This document shows positions 18,123-26,911 of a stretch of 64,000 nt of DNA, piece by piece; within the stretch, counting starts at the first letter, position 1; every line of letters starts with the position of its first letter. Location of the stretch: positions 1 to 64,000 of the forward strand of contig CALEKY010000093.1 of assembly GCA_937902995.1 (NCBI GenBank). The letters are read 5' to 3'. A program made the translations under genes and the position numbers. This DNA comes from an uncultured Sinobacteraceae bacterium (lineage in GTDB: Bacteria > Pseudomonadota > Gammaproteobacteria > Steroidobacterales > Steroidobacteraceae). Under the pieces are notes generated by a model. That model did no database searches. It was not told where the DNA came from and saw only the letters and a list, made by a program, of their open reading frames with translations.

Positions 18123-18908
18123 ATGCAACTCGAAAAGGCTGTTTGTATCGTCACGGGCTCGGCGACCGGTATCGGCGCAGCATGTGCTCTCGATCTCGCG
18201 AAGAAAGGTGCGCGGGTCGTCATCAACTACACGAAGAGCGAGGCCGAGGCACGGGCGACGCAAGCCGAGTGCGAGCGGCTGGGCGCGGAAACCTTGCTCG
18301 TCCAGGCCGATGTTGCCGTCGATGCGGATTGCCAGCGCATGGCACAAGCCACGCTCGAGAAGTGGGGACGCATCGATGCCCTCGTCAACAATGCCGGCAC
18401 GACGCGCGTGGCGTTCAATCACGCCGATTTGAACGCGCTGCAAGCGCAGGACTTCCTCGACATCTACGCCGTCAACGTCGTCGGCACGTTCCAGATGATC
18501 CGTGCCGTCGAACCCGCGATGCGCAAGCAAGGGCAGGGTGCGATCGTCAACGTTTCATCGATCGCGGGTGTGATGGGTACGGGTACGTCTGTCGCGTACG
18601 CTGCCTCGAAAGGTGCGCTCAACACGATGACGATCTCGCTCGCCCGAGTGCTCGGTCCGCAGATTCGCGTGAATGCAGTGTGTCCGGGGTTCGTCGAGAC
18701 GCGCTGGCTGCAGGGTGCGCTCGGCGAGCGCTACGAAACGCAGCGCGCGCGCATCGCATCCATGAGCCCCTTGCAGAAGACCAGCAAACCCGAAGACATC
18801 GCGCGTGCGATCGTGTGGCTGATCGAAGGCGCCGACATGGTGACCGGCGAGTTCATCATCGTCGATGGCGGCAGTCACCTGGGCGGTGCGCCGCTCAAAG
18901 CACGCTGA
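18123..18908 (+). CDS. SDR family NAD(P)-dependent oxidoreductase (FabG-like)
   Basis: A 261-residue classical short-chain dehydrogenase. The nucleotide motif is TGSATGIG (11-18), NNAG is at 89-92, the catalytic Ser is in VNVSS (142-146), and YxxxK is Y159/K163, with PGFVETRW after it. It resembles 3-oxoacyl-ACP reductases, but substrate and direction cannot be read from sequence. It stands alone between hairpins and is probably monocistronic; its stop is followed 14 nt later by heptad element E. Confidence 0.9.
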   Translation: MQLEKAVCIVTGSATGIGAACALDLAKKGARVVINYTKSEAEARATQAECERLGAETLLVQADVAVDADCQRMAQATLEKWGRIDALVNNAGTTRVAFNHADLNALQAQDFLDIYAVNVVGTFQMIRAVEPAMRKQGQGAIVNVSSIAGVMGTGTSVAYAASKGALNTMTISLARVLGPQIRVNAVCPGFVETRWLQGALGERYETQRARIASMSPLQKTSKPEDIARAIVWLIEGADMVTGEFIIVDGGSHLGGAPLKAR

Positions 18909-18922
18909 GCGCGCGTCGCGCG

Positions 18923-19058
18923 CAGTTGACAGTTGATAGTGGGCAGTTGACAGCGGAATGCGCGCTTCCGCGCGATATTAAGCTGCGACGCGGGTGTAAT
19001 CTTTAGAAGCGCGCCGGCGCGGCGCTATCAACTATCAACTTTCGACTGTCGACTAAAG
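18923..19058. repeat. heptad inverted-repeat element E
   Basis: The left arm (18923-18957) is cagttga, cagttga, tagtggg, cagttga, cagcgga. The right arm (19025-19058) is ctatcaa, ctatcaa, ctttcga, ctgtcga, ctaaaga, the reverse-complement series. Inside lie GC hairpins (gcgcg/cgcgc near 18960-18975 and gcgcgccggcgcg near 19009-19022). The remaining gap to 19178 holds no gene. Confidence 0.78.
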
Positions 19059-19178
19059 ACGGTGACGGTTTCGGGCATCGTTTTTCTGTCAGCTCGAGAA
19101 ATGTTCTCTCGTCGCTGCAGGCAATCTACACGAACGCAGCGCGAGGCTGGGCTACTTCTGCCAACAGTCCGCCGGAAA

Positions 19179-19679
19179 TCAATCTCCCGTGCTTCTCCTT
19201 CGTCCGCCCGGTTTGAACACCCCGAGCGTGACGGCGATGGATAGGGCGAGCACATCGTAAGCCGCGCCAGCAACGAGCTGTCCTTCTGCGCCTCCTTGAC
19301 CGCTCAACATGGAATCCATGCCGTCTCTCAGCACCAATGCGCCGACGGCGATGACCGATACGATCAGCAAGAGTTTGGCGATGACCCAACGATAGCGGAA
19401 CACTCCCCACCGCGTGCCGAGCCCGAGCAGTATTCCCGTCAGCAGCGCGGCAAAGCTCAAGGGAACACCGAAGACGAAGGCGAACATTCGAAGCATTTCG
19501 TATGAGGCATGGGCCAACGCCGGGTCGTCCGTTGTCGCCCCTCGAATCGCGACTGCAAGATAACCGGCGGAATCGCCCAGCAGTCCGACCGCCACGATGA
19601 TGTGTACGGTCAGGATCAACTTGACTTGAAAGGGTGAAAGCGCAAGCCGCTGTCTATCGATGTGACGTTCCGCGTTCAT
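19179..19679 (-). CDS. predicted four-helix integral membrane protein
   Basis: A 166-residue membrane protein with about four transmembrane segments (roughly 18-41, 62-88, 94-117, 130-152) and a basic C-terminal tail (GGRRRS). It recalls small DUF2269-type membrane proteins, but I cannot assign a family firmly. A GGGAGGCG ribosome site directly precedes the ATG at 19679, supporting the start. It is divergent from the zincin gene. Function unknown. Confidence 0.7.
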   Translation of the reverse strand: MNAERHIDRQRLALSPFQVKLILTVHIIVAVGLLGDSAGYLAVAIRGATTDDPALAHASYEMLRMFAFVFGVPLSFAALLTGILLGLGTRWGVFRYRWVIAKLLLIVSVIAVGALVLRDGMDSMLSGQGGAEGQLVAGAAYDVLALSIAVTLGVFKPGGRRRSTGD

Positions 19680-19830
19680 CTCGCCTCCCGATCGGCTCCC
19701 TGAAGAGCGCGCGCGTGGTCATATTCCGTAATGCCGCGGACAAACCGGCCAGCAGTACATGAAGGCTGTTCGCTTCGATTTCGCACGAGCTACGCTACGC
19801 TGCGCTCAGCAAGGGACAAGGAGAACAACG

Positions 19831-21171
19831 ATGCGCATCGGCAGCGGTTTCCTGGGATTGGTACTTATTTGCCTTCTGTTTTGGGGTCCGGGTCGGGCGC
19901 AGGATTCCGACCCTTCAGAGGATCTCGGTGCGCTTGCTGCACAGATTCAGAACGAAGTGGTCGCTCTGCGCGGTCTGGAGTTCAAACGGCCTGTCGTCGC
20001 GAAGGCGCAGACAACGGATGGTCTGCGCGAGTATCTGGATCAACGCGTCGAGAAAACCTTGCCGAGCAAGGCGGAGCTTCATTACGGAAAGATCGTCAAG
20101 AAGCTCGGGCTCTATCGCGGGCCGGAGATTCAGAATGCGCCAGCCCTGATGAAATCCGTGGTCTTGAGCCAGGTGGCGGCGTACTACGATCCGCGTACGA
20201 GCGCGTTCCACGTCATGGAGTTGAATCTGCCGGAGCCCATGCGCAGCGCATTGTTCGCCCACGAGCTTTACCACGGTTTGCAGGACCAATATTTCGATCT
20301 CGAGTCCTATTACGCAGCGACCGTCGTTGGCGGGATCGCCGAAAACGACGTGCAAATCGCTCGTCAGGCGGTTGTAGAAGGGGAAGCGCAATACATCATG
20401 ACGCTTTGGATGATGCAGCGAACGTTGGGACGAGTGCCGCCTCGCGAGCTGTTGGGAACGGCAGTTCGAATGCAGGCGGCGATGGACGTGAGCTCGATGA
20501 TGAGCATTTTGGAAAGCCCACAAGCTTCCGAGGCGTTAGGGTCCGATTTTCAAGCAGCCATCGCCGCGAGCAGGCAGATTCCGCCGTTCATCATGGACAT
20601 GCTGCTCGGTGCGTACTTGAAGGGAATGGGATTCGTGTTCGATGTGCAAGCGAAAGGATGGTCCGAGGTCGAGAAGCTCTACACGGAGTATCCGCCTGTA
20701 TCGACGGAGCAGATTCTCCATTCTGAGAAATGGTTTGCGCGCGAGACGCCATTGAAGATCGATTTCAGCCGATTGGAGCAAGCGCGCGAGCTCCAAGAAT
20801 GGGAGTTGCTGGCACAGAACTCGGTCGGTGAGTTCTTGTGGCGGACGATCTTCAAAGAGCACGGCATGGCGTCGGAAGCCGAAGAGCTTGCTGCCGGATG
20901 GGACGGCGATCGATATGCGGTGCTCCGGCACAAGAACGACGGACGCCTGCTCCTGCTGCTCAACACTGCATGGGATACGGAAGCCGATGCGATTCAGTTT
21001 GCCGATGGCTACTCTCGGTTATTGAAGGTGAAATACGAGAACGATCCGCAGCCGATTCGCCTCGAGCGGAAAGGCAAGCAGGTTTTCGTCGTGGAAGGCG
21101 GAGATCAGAGGTCGCTGTCGTCCCTGCTGAAGCTCGTGAAGAAAGCCAAGGCGACGCGGCTAAAAGCATAG
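19831..21171 (+). CDS. secreted zincin-like metallopeptidase, family unassigned
   Basis: A 446-residue protein with a signal peptide (about 6-24, ending GRAQ). Its central motif HELYH (144-148) in FAHELYHGLQDQYFD is a zinc-binding HExxH. VEGEA (182-186), about 36 residues later, supplies the glutamate expected in gluzincins. The rest is helical and Glu/Lys-rich. ATG 19831 has an AAGGAG site 8 nt upstream and places the signal peptide at the N-terminus, so the longer in-frame start is rejected. Proteolytic activity is inferred from the motif only; the substrate is unknown. Confidence 0.72.
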   Translation: MRIGSGFLGLVLICLLFWGPGRAQDSDPSEDLGALAAQIQNEVVALRGLEFKRPVVAKAQTTDGLREYLDQRVEKTLPSKAELHYGKIVKKLGLYRGPEIQNAPALMKSVVLSQVAAYYDPRTSAFHVMELNLPEPMRSALFAHELYHGLQDQYFDLESYYAATVVGGIAENDVQIARQAVVEGEAQYIMTLWMMQRTLGRVPPRELLGTAVRMQAAMDVSSMMSILESPQASEALGSDFQAAIAASRQIPPFIMDMLLGAYLKGMGFVFDVQAKGWSEVEKLYTEYPPVSTEQILHSEKWFARETPLKIDFSRLEQARELQEWELLAQNSVGEFLWRTIFKEHGMASEAEELAAGWDGDRYAVLRHKNDGRLLLLLNTAWDTEADAIQFADGYSRLLKVKYENDPQPIRLERKGKQVFVVEGGDQRSLSSLLKLVKKAKATRLKA

Positions 21172-21234
21172 AGCAAAGCTGCGGAAAGGCTTACTCGCTT
21201 TCTGGCATGTCTGGAGTTGTGATTGGAGGGAAGG

Positions 21235-22557
21235 TCACGCTCCGGACTGCGCCTCGGGCTTCAACGTGCGCGTTCCCAGCAGGAGCGCAAGTGCTCCAAG
21301 TGCCATGAGGGTCCCGTAATACACCAAGCCGAGCGCGAGCGAGCCGGTGGCTGTCGTTGCCCATCCGACGACGATCGGGCTGAAGAATCCGGCGATGCCT
21401 CCGCAGGTCGTGACGATGGCGATGCCTCCAGCGGCCGCAGTGCCGGAGAAGTAGGTTGCCGGCAAGCTCCAGAACGGACCCGTTGTACCGAACGAGCCAG
21501 CCGTAATGAGCGTGAGCATGAACAGTGCAAGCCATGCATGGTCCTGAACGAGCGGCAGGACGAACCATCCCAACGCAGCGACGAGGGCCGGCACTGCAGC
21601 ATGCCAACGCCGTTCGAGCATGCGATCGGATCGGCGGGCGACCCACTGCTGCACGATGACCGCAACGATATAGGGGACTGCAGACAAGAGTCCGATGTGC
21701 AACACATTGGTGACGCCGGAGCTGCGTACGATCGTCGGCAGCCAAAGCGAGATTCCGCCGATTCCCGAGATCAAAGCGATCGACATCATCGACAATGCAT
21801 ACAGACGCCGGTCGCGCAATGCGGCGCTCAACTTGTGGTGCTTGACGCCGCCCCCGCGCGATGTGGCCTCTTTCGCGAGATCGTTCTCGATCCAGGCTTT
21901 CTGATCGGCTGAAAGCCAGCGCGCATCGGACGGTTTGTCGGCGAGCACCACGTAAGCGGCGATGCCGAGCACGCAGCCCGGAAGTCCCTCGACGATGAAC
22001 AGCCATTGCCAACCGCGCAGTCCGGCGAGACCGTCGAAGCTGTGCATGATCAGGCCAGCCAGGGGACCGCCGATGATTCCGGACAGCGCCATGGCGGACA
22101 TGAAGAGCGCGGTGAAGCGAGCGCGGCGCGAAGCTGGCGCCCATTGGCTCAGGAAGAACAGCACTCCGGGAAAGAACCCCGCTTCGGCGGCGCCGAGGAA
22201 AAAGCGCAGCACATAGAAGTGATTCGCGGTCGAAATAAACGCGAGCGAGGCGGAGCACAGGCTCCACAGCACCATGATGCGCAGGAACGTTTTGCGTGCG
22301 CCGATCTTGGCGAGCACCAGATTGCTCGGTACCTCGAAGAGACAATAGCCGAGATAAAACAAGCCCGCGCCGACACCGTACATCGTCTCGGTAAGCCGCA
22401 AGTCGGTGAGGAACTGCAGCTTCGCGAAGCCGATGTTCGAGCGGTCGATGTAGGCCGAGATGTAGCCCAACATCAAAATCGGAATCAGTCGCCACCCAAC
22501 GAGTCGATACGTGGCATCGAGCTCGGCGGGCGTCGGCGGCTTGACGGGCGCGTTCAT
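21235..22557 (-). CDS. MFS transporter of the anion:cation symporter type
   Basis: A 440-residue twelve-helix major facilitator protein. DRSNIGFAK (about 38-46) after helix 1, the RRARFTALF loop between helices 4 and 5 and the overall pattern match the ACS family, which takes up organic anions such as tartrate, phthalate or galactonate. It is the last gene of the minus-strand catabolic cluster, 5 nt after the enoyl-CoA hydratase stop, so it probably imports that pathway's substrate. The frame is open far upstream, but MNAPVK at 22557 is the natural start. Confidence 0.87.
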   Translation of the reverse strand: MNAPVKPPTPAELDATYRLVGWRLIPILMLGYISAYIDRSNIGFAKLQFLTDLRLTETMYGVGAGLFYLGYCLFEVPSNLVLAKIGARKTFLRIMVLWSLCSASLAFISTANHFYVLRFFLGAAEAGFFPGVLFFLSQWAPASRRARFTALFMSAMALSGIIGGPLAGLIMHSFDGLAGLRGWQWLFIVEGLPGCVLGIAAYVVLADKPSDARWLSADQKAWIENDLAKEATSRGGGVKHHKLSAALRDRRLYALSMMSIALISGIGGISLWLPTIVRSSGVTNVLHIGLLSAVPYIVAVIVQQWVARRSDRMLERRWHAAVPALVAALGWFVLPLVQDHAWLALFMLTLITAGSFGTTGPFWSLPATYFSGTAAAGGIAIVTTCGGIAGFFSPIVVGWATTATGSLALGLVYYGTLMALGALALLLGTRTLKPEAQSGA

Positions 22558-22562
22558 TTGTT

Positions 22563-23327
22563 TCAGCGGCCGACGAAGACGGGTTGGCGTTTCTCCACGA
22601 CGGCGCGCACGGCTTCGCGCGCATCCTCCGTGGCCATCAGTTCCGTGCTGTATTGCTGTTCGCGTGCATAGCCTTCTTCGAGCGGCAGGTTCTCCGCCTC
22701 GCGAAGCGCCTTCTTGCCGATTCGCAGACCGAGCGGGCTCTTCGAGGCGATCGTCGTCGCCAACTTCAGAACGGTATCGCTCAATTGATCGGGTTCGACC
22801 AACTGATCCACGAGACCGATCCGATACGCTTCTTGGGCATCGATCGGTTGGCCGGTGAAGAACATCCGGCGCAGCGCGCCTTGCGGGATGAGCCTGCCCA
22901 AGTGAGCGCCGCCGCCGCAGCGGCCGACATTGATTTCCGGAAGCGCGAACGTGGCTGCGCGCGAGGCGATGCGAATGTCGCACACGGAAGCAATGACGGC
23001 GCCTGCGCCGAGCGCAGGACCGTTGACGGCGGCGATGACCGGCACCGCGCAGTTGAGGATGGCAGAGAACGTGCGGCGCACGATCGCGGCATTGGCCGGG
23101 TCATCCTCGACGCGTGCGGCGAGAAATTCCTTGAGATCCTTGCCTGCGCAGAACGCCTTCGCGCAAGCGGACTGGAGAATCACGCAATTGACGTCGCGGT
23201 TCTCGCTCAACTGCAGGAATACATCTCCCAGCTCGCCGTACAGCTTGTTCGTGAGCGCATTCACCGGCGCTCTATTGAGCGTCACGGTGGCGATCTTGTC
23301 GGCGATGCTAACTTGAATATCTTGCAT
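22563..23327 (-). CDS. enoyl-CoA hydratase/isomerase family protein
   Basis: A 254-residue crotonase-fold protein. Oxyanion-hole segments are FCAGKDLKEF (about 60-69) and NGPALGAGAVIAS (about 99-111), followed by the ALPEINVG motif. The Glu pair of true hydratases is only partly recognisable, so isomerase, hydrolase or lyase chemistry is possible. It lies between the amidohydrolase and MFS genes in a tight cluster with a CoA-transferase, consistent with a step on a CoA-thioester intermediate. Confidence 0.87.
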   Translation of the reverse strand: MQDIQVSIADKIATVTLNRAPVNALTNKLYGELGDVFLQLSENRDVNCVILQSACAKAFCAGKDLKEFLAARVEDDPANAAIVRRTFSAILNCAVPVIAAVNGPALGAGAVIASVCDIRIASRAATFALPEINVGRCGGGAHLGRLIPQGALRRMFFTGQPIDAQEAYRIGLVDQLVEPDQLSDTVLKLATTIASKSPLGLRIGKKALREAENLPLEEGYAREQQYSTELMATEDAREAVRAVVEKRQPVFVGR

Positions 23328-23349
23328 GGCAGACCCCACTCGAAAATAA

Positions 23350-24222
23350 CTAGAACTCGTACAGTTCCTGAGGGTTGTCGACGAGAATCTTTTGACGCAG
23401 CGACGCATCCGCGACCCACTCGCCGAAAAGGTCCAGGAGGTGACCGACATCCGGTGCTCGTTCGCCCATGCGAACGAACGGCCAATCGGATCCCCACACC
23501 AATCGCGACGGATTGGCCTCCACGAGCGCATCGTGAAACGGACGCAGATCTTCATAGCGCGGTGCGGCAGTCGACCGGCGGCACACAACCAACTTGATCC
23601 AAATGCGGCCATCGCGCAGCAGAGCGAGCAGCTCTTGAAATGTGCGATCTGCTGTACCGCGTTGAATGTCGAACCCGCCCATGTGTTCGAGAACGATGGG
23701 GAGGCCAAGCGGGAGCAAGTCGTCGAGCAGCTCGCAAAGTCCATCGGCAGCTGGCCACACTTGCGCATGCATGCCGCGCGCTTTCATTCGCTCGGCAAGC
23801 TGCTGCAACTCCGCAGCCGGCACGCTGCCTCGGTAGCGCTCTCCGCTCGGCAGGCGCGCTTCGGTGAAGCGCAGGCCGCAGATGCCGGCTTCGCGCATCG
23901 CGTCGAGAGCCTCGTCGGAGATGTCTCTCGTGGCGGTCCCAATGCCGCGTAAGCGCCCGTTAGAACGTCTGATGGCGTGCGCGAGCGCAGACACATCGTT
24001 GCCGTATACCGCGGGTTGCACGACGACGCCCCGCGTCATCTTCGCTCGATCGAGCATTTCGAGATGAAGCTCGACCGGAGCGAGCGGCGGCAGATAGCTC
24101 GGACTGCCCTGCAATGGGAACTCATCGAGAGGCGGAAAGACGTGCGTGTGCGCGTCGCAGGCACCCGGTGGTACATCCAGCCGAGGCGGCGTCGGCATTC
24201 TTGGCTCTTCCTGAATCGCCAT
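23350..24222 (-). CDS. amidohydrolase-2 family protein (LigI/2-pyrone-4,6-dicarboxylate hydrolase-like)
   Basis: A 290-residue TIM-barrel metal hydrolase of the amidohydrolase_2 family. The DAHTHVFPP motif (about 23-31), VLEHMGG and LVWGSDWPF (near the C-terminus) are the strand ends that carry the active-site residues. The family includes lactonases and decarboxylases of aromatic-acid pathways. ATG 24222 begins 5 nt after the preceding stop; ATG 24198 with an AGGAAGAG site is an alternative. Neighbouring decarboxylase-like, CoA-transferase and hydratase genes support an aromatic or dicarboxylate pathway. Confidence 0.87.
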   Translation of the reverse strand: MAIQEEPRMPTPPRLDVPPGACDAHTHVFPPLDEFPLQGSPSYLPPLAPVELHLEMLDRAKMTRGVVVQPAVYGNDVSALAHAIRRSNGRLRGIGTATRDISDEALDAMREAGICGLRFTEARLPSGERYRGSVPAAELQQLAERMKARGMHAQVWPAADGLCELLDDLLPLGLPIVLEHMGGFDIQRGTADRTFQELLALLRDGRIWIKLVVCRRSTAAPRYEDLRPFHDALVEANPSRLVWGSDWPFVRMGERAPDVGHLLDLFGEWVADASLRQKILVDNPQELYEF

Positions 24223-24227
24223 GGGCT

Positions 24228-24863
24228 CTATGCGCGCTCGGCTTGCTTCGGCGCCGCGAGCTGAGCAGGCGGCAACGCAGTCGGTTCCTTGAGCCGCTGT
24301 CCGGAAAGGTCTTGCAGCGGCGGGATCGGTGTCGCCAGCTGAGGCAGCGGTACGTCATGCGCGTTCAAGGTCATGGCGACCATCGTGTAATAGCCGATGA
24401 TCGCCGTGAGCTCGACAATGCCAACCGTTCCCAACCTGTCGCGAACCGCGCCATAGGTATCGTCGGTGGCGTTGCCGTACTGAAGCAGCTCACGCGCGAA
24501 GTTGTAAACGTATGCTTGGTCCGAATCGGCGAACGTCGGCGAACTGGCCGTGCGGATCGATTCGATCACGTCGTCGGAAATTCCGGCGTCAAGCGCCAGT
24601 CGCGAGTGCACGAGCCACTCGAGCTCGCTGTTCCAATAGCGTCCTACGGTGATGATGGCCAATTCCCGCAGGGCCAGGGGCAAACACGAGTCGAAGCGCA
24701 GGTATTCGCCGAGCGACTGCCAACGATCGGCAAGCTCCGGCGAATGCAGGACTGCACGCAACGGACCGATGACGGTTCCCCGCGGTCCGGCAACGACTTT
24801 GTCGTACACGCGGCGCTGGGCATCGGTGAGCGACTCCTCAGAGATCGGTGGAATGCGAGGCAA
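24228..24863 (-). CDS. carboxymuconolactone decarboxylase family protein
   Basis: A 211-residue AhpD-like all-helical protein of the CMD family. LRELAIITVGRYWNSELEW (about 66-84) is the family core. The redox CxxC of AhpD-type members is absent, pointing to the decarboxylase-like branch without peroxidase function. It is placed between the CoA-transferase and the amidohydrolase in the same operon. True substrate unknown. Confidence 0.85.
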   Translation of the reverse strand: MPRIPPISEESLTDAQRRVYDKVVAGPRGTVIGPLRAVLHSPELADRWQSLGEYLRFDSCLPLALRELAIITVGRYWNSELEWLVHSRLALDAGISDDVIESIRTASSPTFADSDQAYVYNFARELLQYGNATDDTYGAVRDRLGTVGIVELTAIIGYYTMVAMTLNAHDVPLPQLATPIPPLQDLSGQRLKEPTALPPAQLAAPKQAERA

Positions 24864-24897
24864 GCAACTTCTCCGTCAGGATTTCTTCGATGAACGT

Positions 24898-26157
24898 TCA
24901 GACGATTCCGCGCCGCTCCAAATCGCGTTGTGCGTCGGCGTCGATGCCGAGCTCTTCGAGCACTTCGGCGGTATGTTGTCCGAGCATCGGCGGCGGCACG
25001 TCGAACTCGAGCGGCGCCTCCGTGAACTTCAGCGGACTGACGACTTGCGGGACGGAACCTGCGGCGGGATGCGGGATCGAGCGGACGAGTCCTCGATGCA
25101 CGATCTGCGGATCCTCGAATACTTGCGGCACCGAGTTGATCGGTGCGCACGGTACGCCGACCGCCGACAACTTGCGATCCCATGCGTGCATGGTGTCCGT
25201 CATGAAGCGGTCGGTGATTATTTGCGTTAGCGCTTCCCGATTGGCGACACGGTCCGCATTCCTGGCAAAGCGCGGATCGGTCGCAAGCTCCGGTCGCTCG
25301 AGCACTTCGCACAGCTTCGCAAACTGGCCGTCGTTGCCGACCGCCAGCGCGACGTATCCGTCGCTGCAACGGAATACGTCCTGCGGCTGAATGTTCGGAT
25401 GACTGTTGCCGGTGCGCTTCGGCGGCTTGCCGGAGAGCAAGAAGTTCATTGCCTGGTTGGCGAGGATCGCCGCTTGCACGTCGAGCATGGCGACGTCGAT
25501 GTAGTCGCCCTGGCCGGTCTGCTCGCGGCGTGCGAGTGCGGCGAGAATTCCAACGGTGGCATACATACCGGTCATGAGATCGACGATCGGTATGCCCACT
25601 TTTTGCGGTCCGCCGCCGGGTCGGTCATCGCGCTCGCCCGTGATGCTCATCAGGCCGCCCATCGCCTGGATCATGAAGTCGTAAGCGGCTTGGTGCGCGC
25701 GGGGTCCGGTCTGACCGAAGCCCGTGATCGATGCATAGATCAAACGAGGATTGACCTTGCGCAGCTCATCGGGTCCGAGATTGAACTTCTGCAGCGTGCC
25801 GACCTTGTAGTTCTCGACGAGCACATCGCACCTCGCCGCCAGAGCGCGCACGATGTCCTGACCTTCGGGCGAGTTGAGATTCAGGGTAACCGACCGCTTG
25901 CCGCGATTGACGCACAAGAAGTAGCCGGAGCTCGCGAGCGAGCGACCTTCCGAATCGCGCAGGAAGGGCGGACCCCAGGCGCGCGTATCGTCGCCGACTT
26001 CGGGGCGCTCCACTTTGATGACGTCCGCGCCGAGATCCGCAAGGATTTGGCTGCACCATGGGCCGGCCATGACGCGGCTGAGATCGAGAACGCGAATATG
26101 CGACAGCGGACCGCTGCGACGGGTTCGCTCGGGATTGCTGGTGTTTTCCGTACTCAT
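24898..26157 (-). CDS. CaiB/BaiF family III CoA-transferase
   Basis: A 419-residue family III CoA-transferase, which moves CoA between carboxylic acids. N-terminal features are VLDLSRVMAGP (23-33) and DLGADVIKVE (41-50). VENYKVG and SITGFGQTGP follow. The probable catalytic aspartate is D193 in IVDLMTG. Length is normal for the family (about 400-430). It lies in the GntR-linked minus-strand operon between the GST and CMD genes, where it would activate the imported acid or recycle CoA. Confidence 0.92.
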   Translation of the reverse strand: MSTENTSNPERTRRSGPLSHIRVLDLSRVMAGPWCSQILADLGADVIKVERPEVGDDTRAWGPPFLRDSEGRSLASSGYFLCVNRGKRSVTLNLNSPEGQDIVRALAARCDVLVENYKVGTLQKFNLGPDELRKVNPRLIYASITGFGQTGPRAHQAAYDFMIQAMGGLMSITGERDDRPGGGPQKVGIPIVDLMTGMYATVGILAALARREQTGQGDYIDVAMLDVQAAILANQAMNFLLSGKPPKRTGNSHPNIQPQDVFRCSDGYVALAVGNDGQFAKLCEVLERPELATDPRFARNADRVANREALTQIITDRFMTDTMHAWDRKLSAVGVPCAPINSVPQVFEDPQIVHRGLVRSIPHPAAGSVPQVVSPLKFTEAPLEFDVPPPMLGQHTAEVLEELGIDADAQRDLERRGIV

Positions 26158-26169
26158 GATCGCGCAGAG

Positions 26170-26805
26170 TTACTGAGCGGCGATCGTTGCACGATCGTCG
26201 ACAATCGAAGTTGCTTGCACGGATTGCCGTACCTTGATGCGTTCGTACCAGTCATCGAGCGTGCGATTCCGGCGCCAATCGAAGTCGCCGAACCGGAAGT
26301 CGAGATAGGCAAGTGCGCATACGGCGGCGATGTCGCCGATGTCGAAGCGTTCGGCGGGTGCGCTTGCAAGGTCGTCGGCGATCTTGGCGAGCGCTGCATG
26401 GGTTTTCTGATCGAAGGCCTTGATCAGCTCGCTCGACGGCGCGGCGCGTTCGCGTTCGTTTCGCCAGAGGATCAGAACGTCGAGCAGCCCGCTGCCGAGC
26501 TTGTTGCGGCGTAGGGCATCCCAGCGCAGGTCTCGCTCCCGCGGAAAAAGCGGCGTGCGATTCGACGTCGAAGCCAGATCATCCAGGAATTCGCAGATCA
26601 CGTCGGAGTCGTACAAGCACGAGCCGTCGTCGAGCACGAGCGTCGGGATCTTGTTCAATGGGTTGTCGCTCATCAGAACCGGGTTCGGACGCAGCATCGC
26701 TGCGACCGTACGCACGAGCTCGATGCGGTCCGTCAGGCCGCACTCGTGTGCGGTGATCATGACCTTGCGGACGAACGGCGATTTGGGAGACCAGTGAAGC
26801 TTCAC
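26170..26805 (-). CDS. glutathione S-transferase family protein
   Basis: A 211-residue GST with a thioredoxin-like N-terminal domain (1 to about 80; MKLHWSPKSPFVRKV, NPLNKIPTLVLDDG with the cis-Pro, and DSDVICEFLDD) and a helical C-terminal domain. The GTG start at 26805 is supported by an AGGAG site about 9 nt upstream. It is the first gene of the catabolic cluster, where GSTs often act as isomerases or dehalogenases rather than detoxification enzymes. Substrate not known. Confidence 0.88.
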   Translation of the reverse strand: MKLHWSPKSPFVRKVMITAHECGLTDRIELVRTVAAMLRPNPVLMSDNPLNKIPTLVLDDGSCLYDSDVICEFLDDLASTSNRTPLFPRERDLRWDALRRNKLGSGLLDVLILWRNERERAAPSSELIKAFDQKTHAALAKIADDLASAPAERFDIGDIAAVCALAYLDFRFGDFDWRRNRTLDDWYERIKVRQSVQATSIVDDRATIAAQ

Positions 26806-26837
26806 GAGTTCATTCTCCTACTGCCCAAACAGTACCA

Positions 26838-26850
26838 CAGCCTATAGGCT
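26838..26850. promoter_or_regulatory. palindromic candidate operator of the GntR regulator
   Basis: cagcctataggct contains a perfect 12-bp palindrome (agcctataggct, 26839-26850), 33-45 nt upstream of the GST start. The core cagcctat recurs at 27943 and, inverted, at 27750 and 27774, around the regulator and receptor genes. The shared motif suggests one regulon. Binding is inferred. Confidence 0.5.
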
Positions 26851-26911
26851 AGGTGAATGGACTTTTTAGGGCGGTGGGCGCCGACCGGTCTCGTTCTCGG
26901 CGCCGCCGGGT

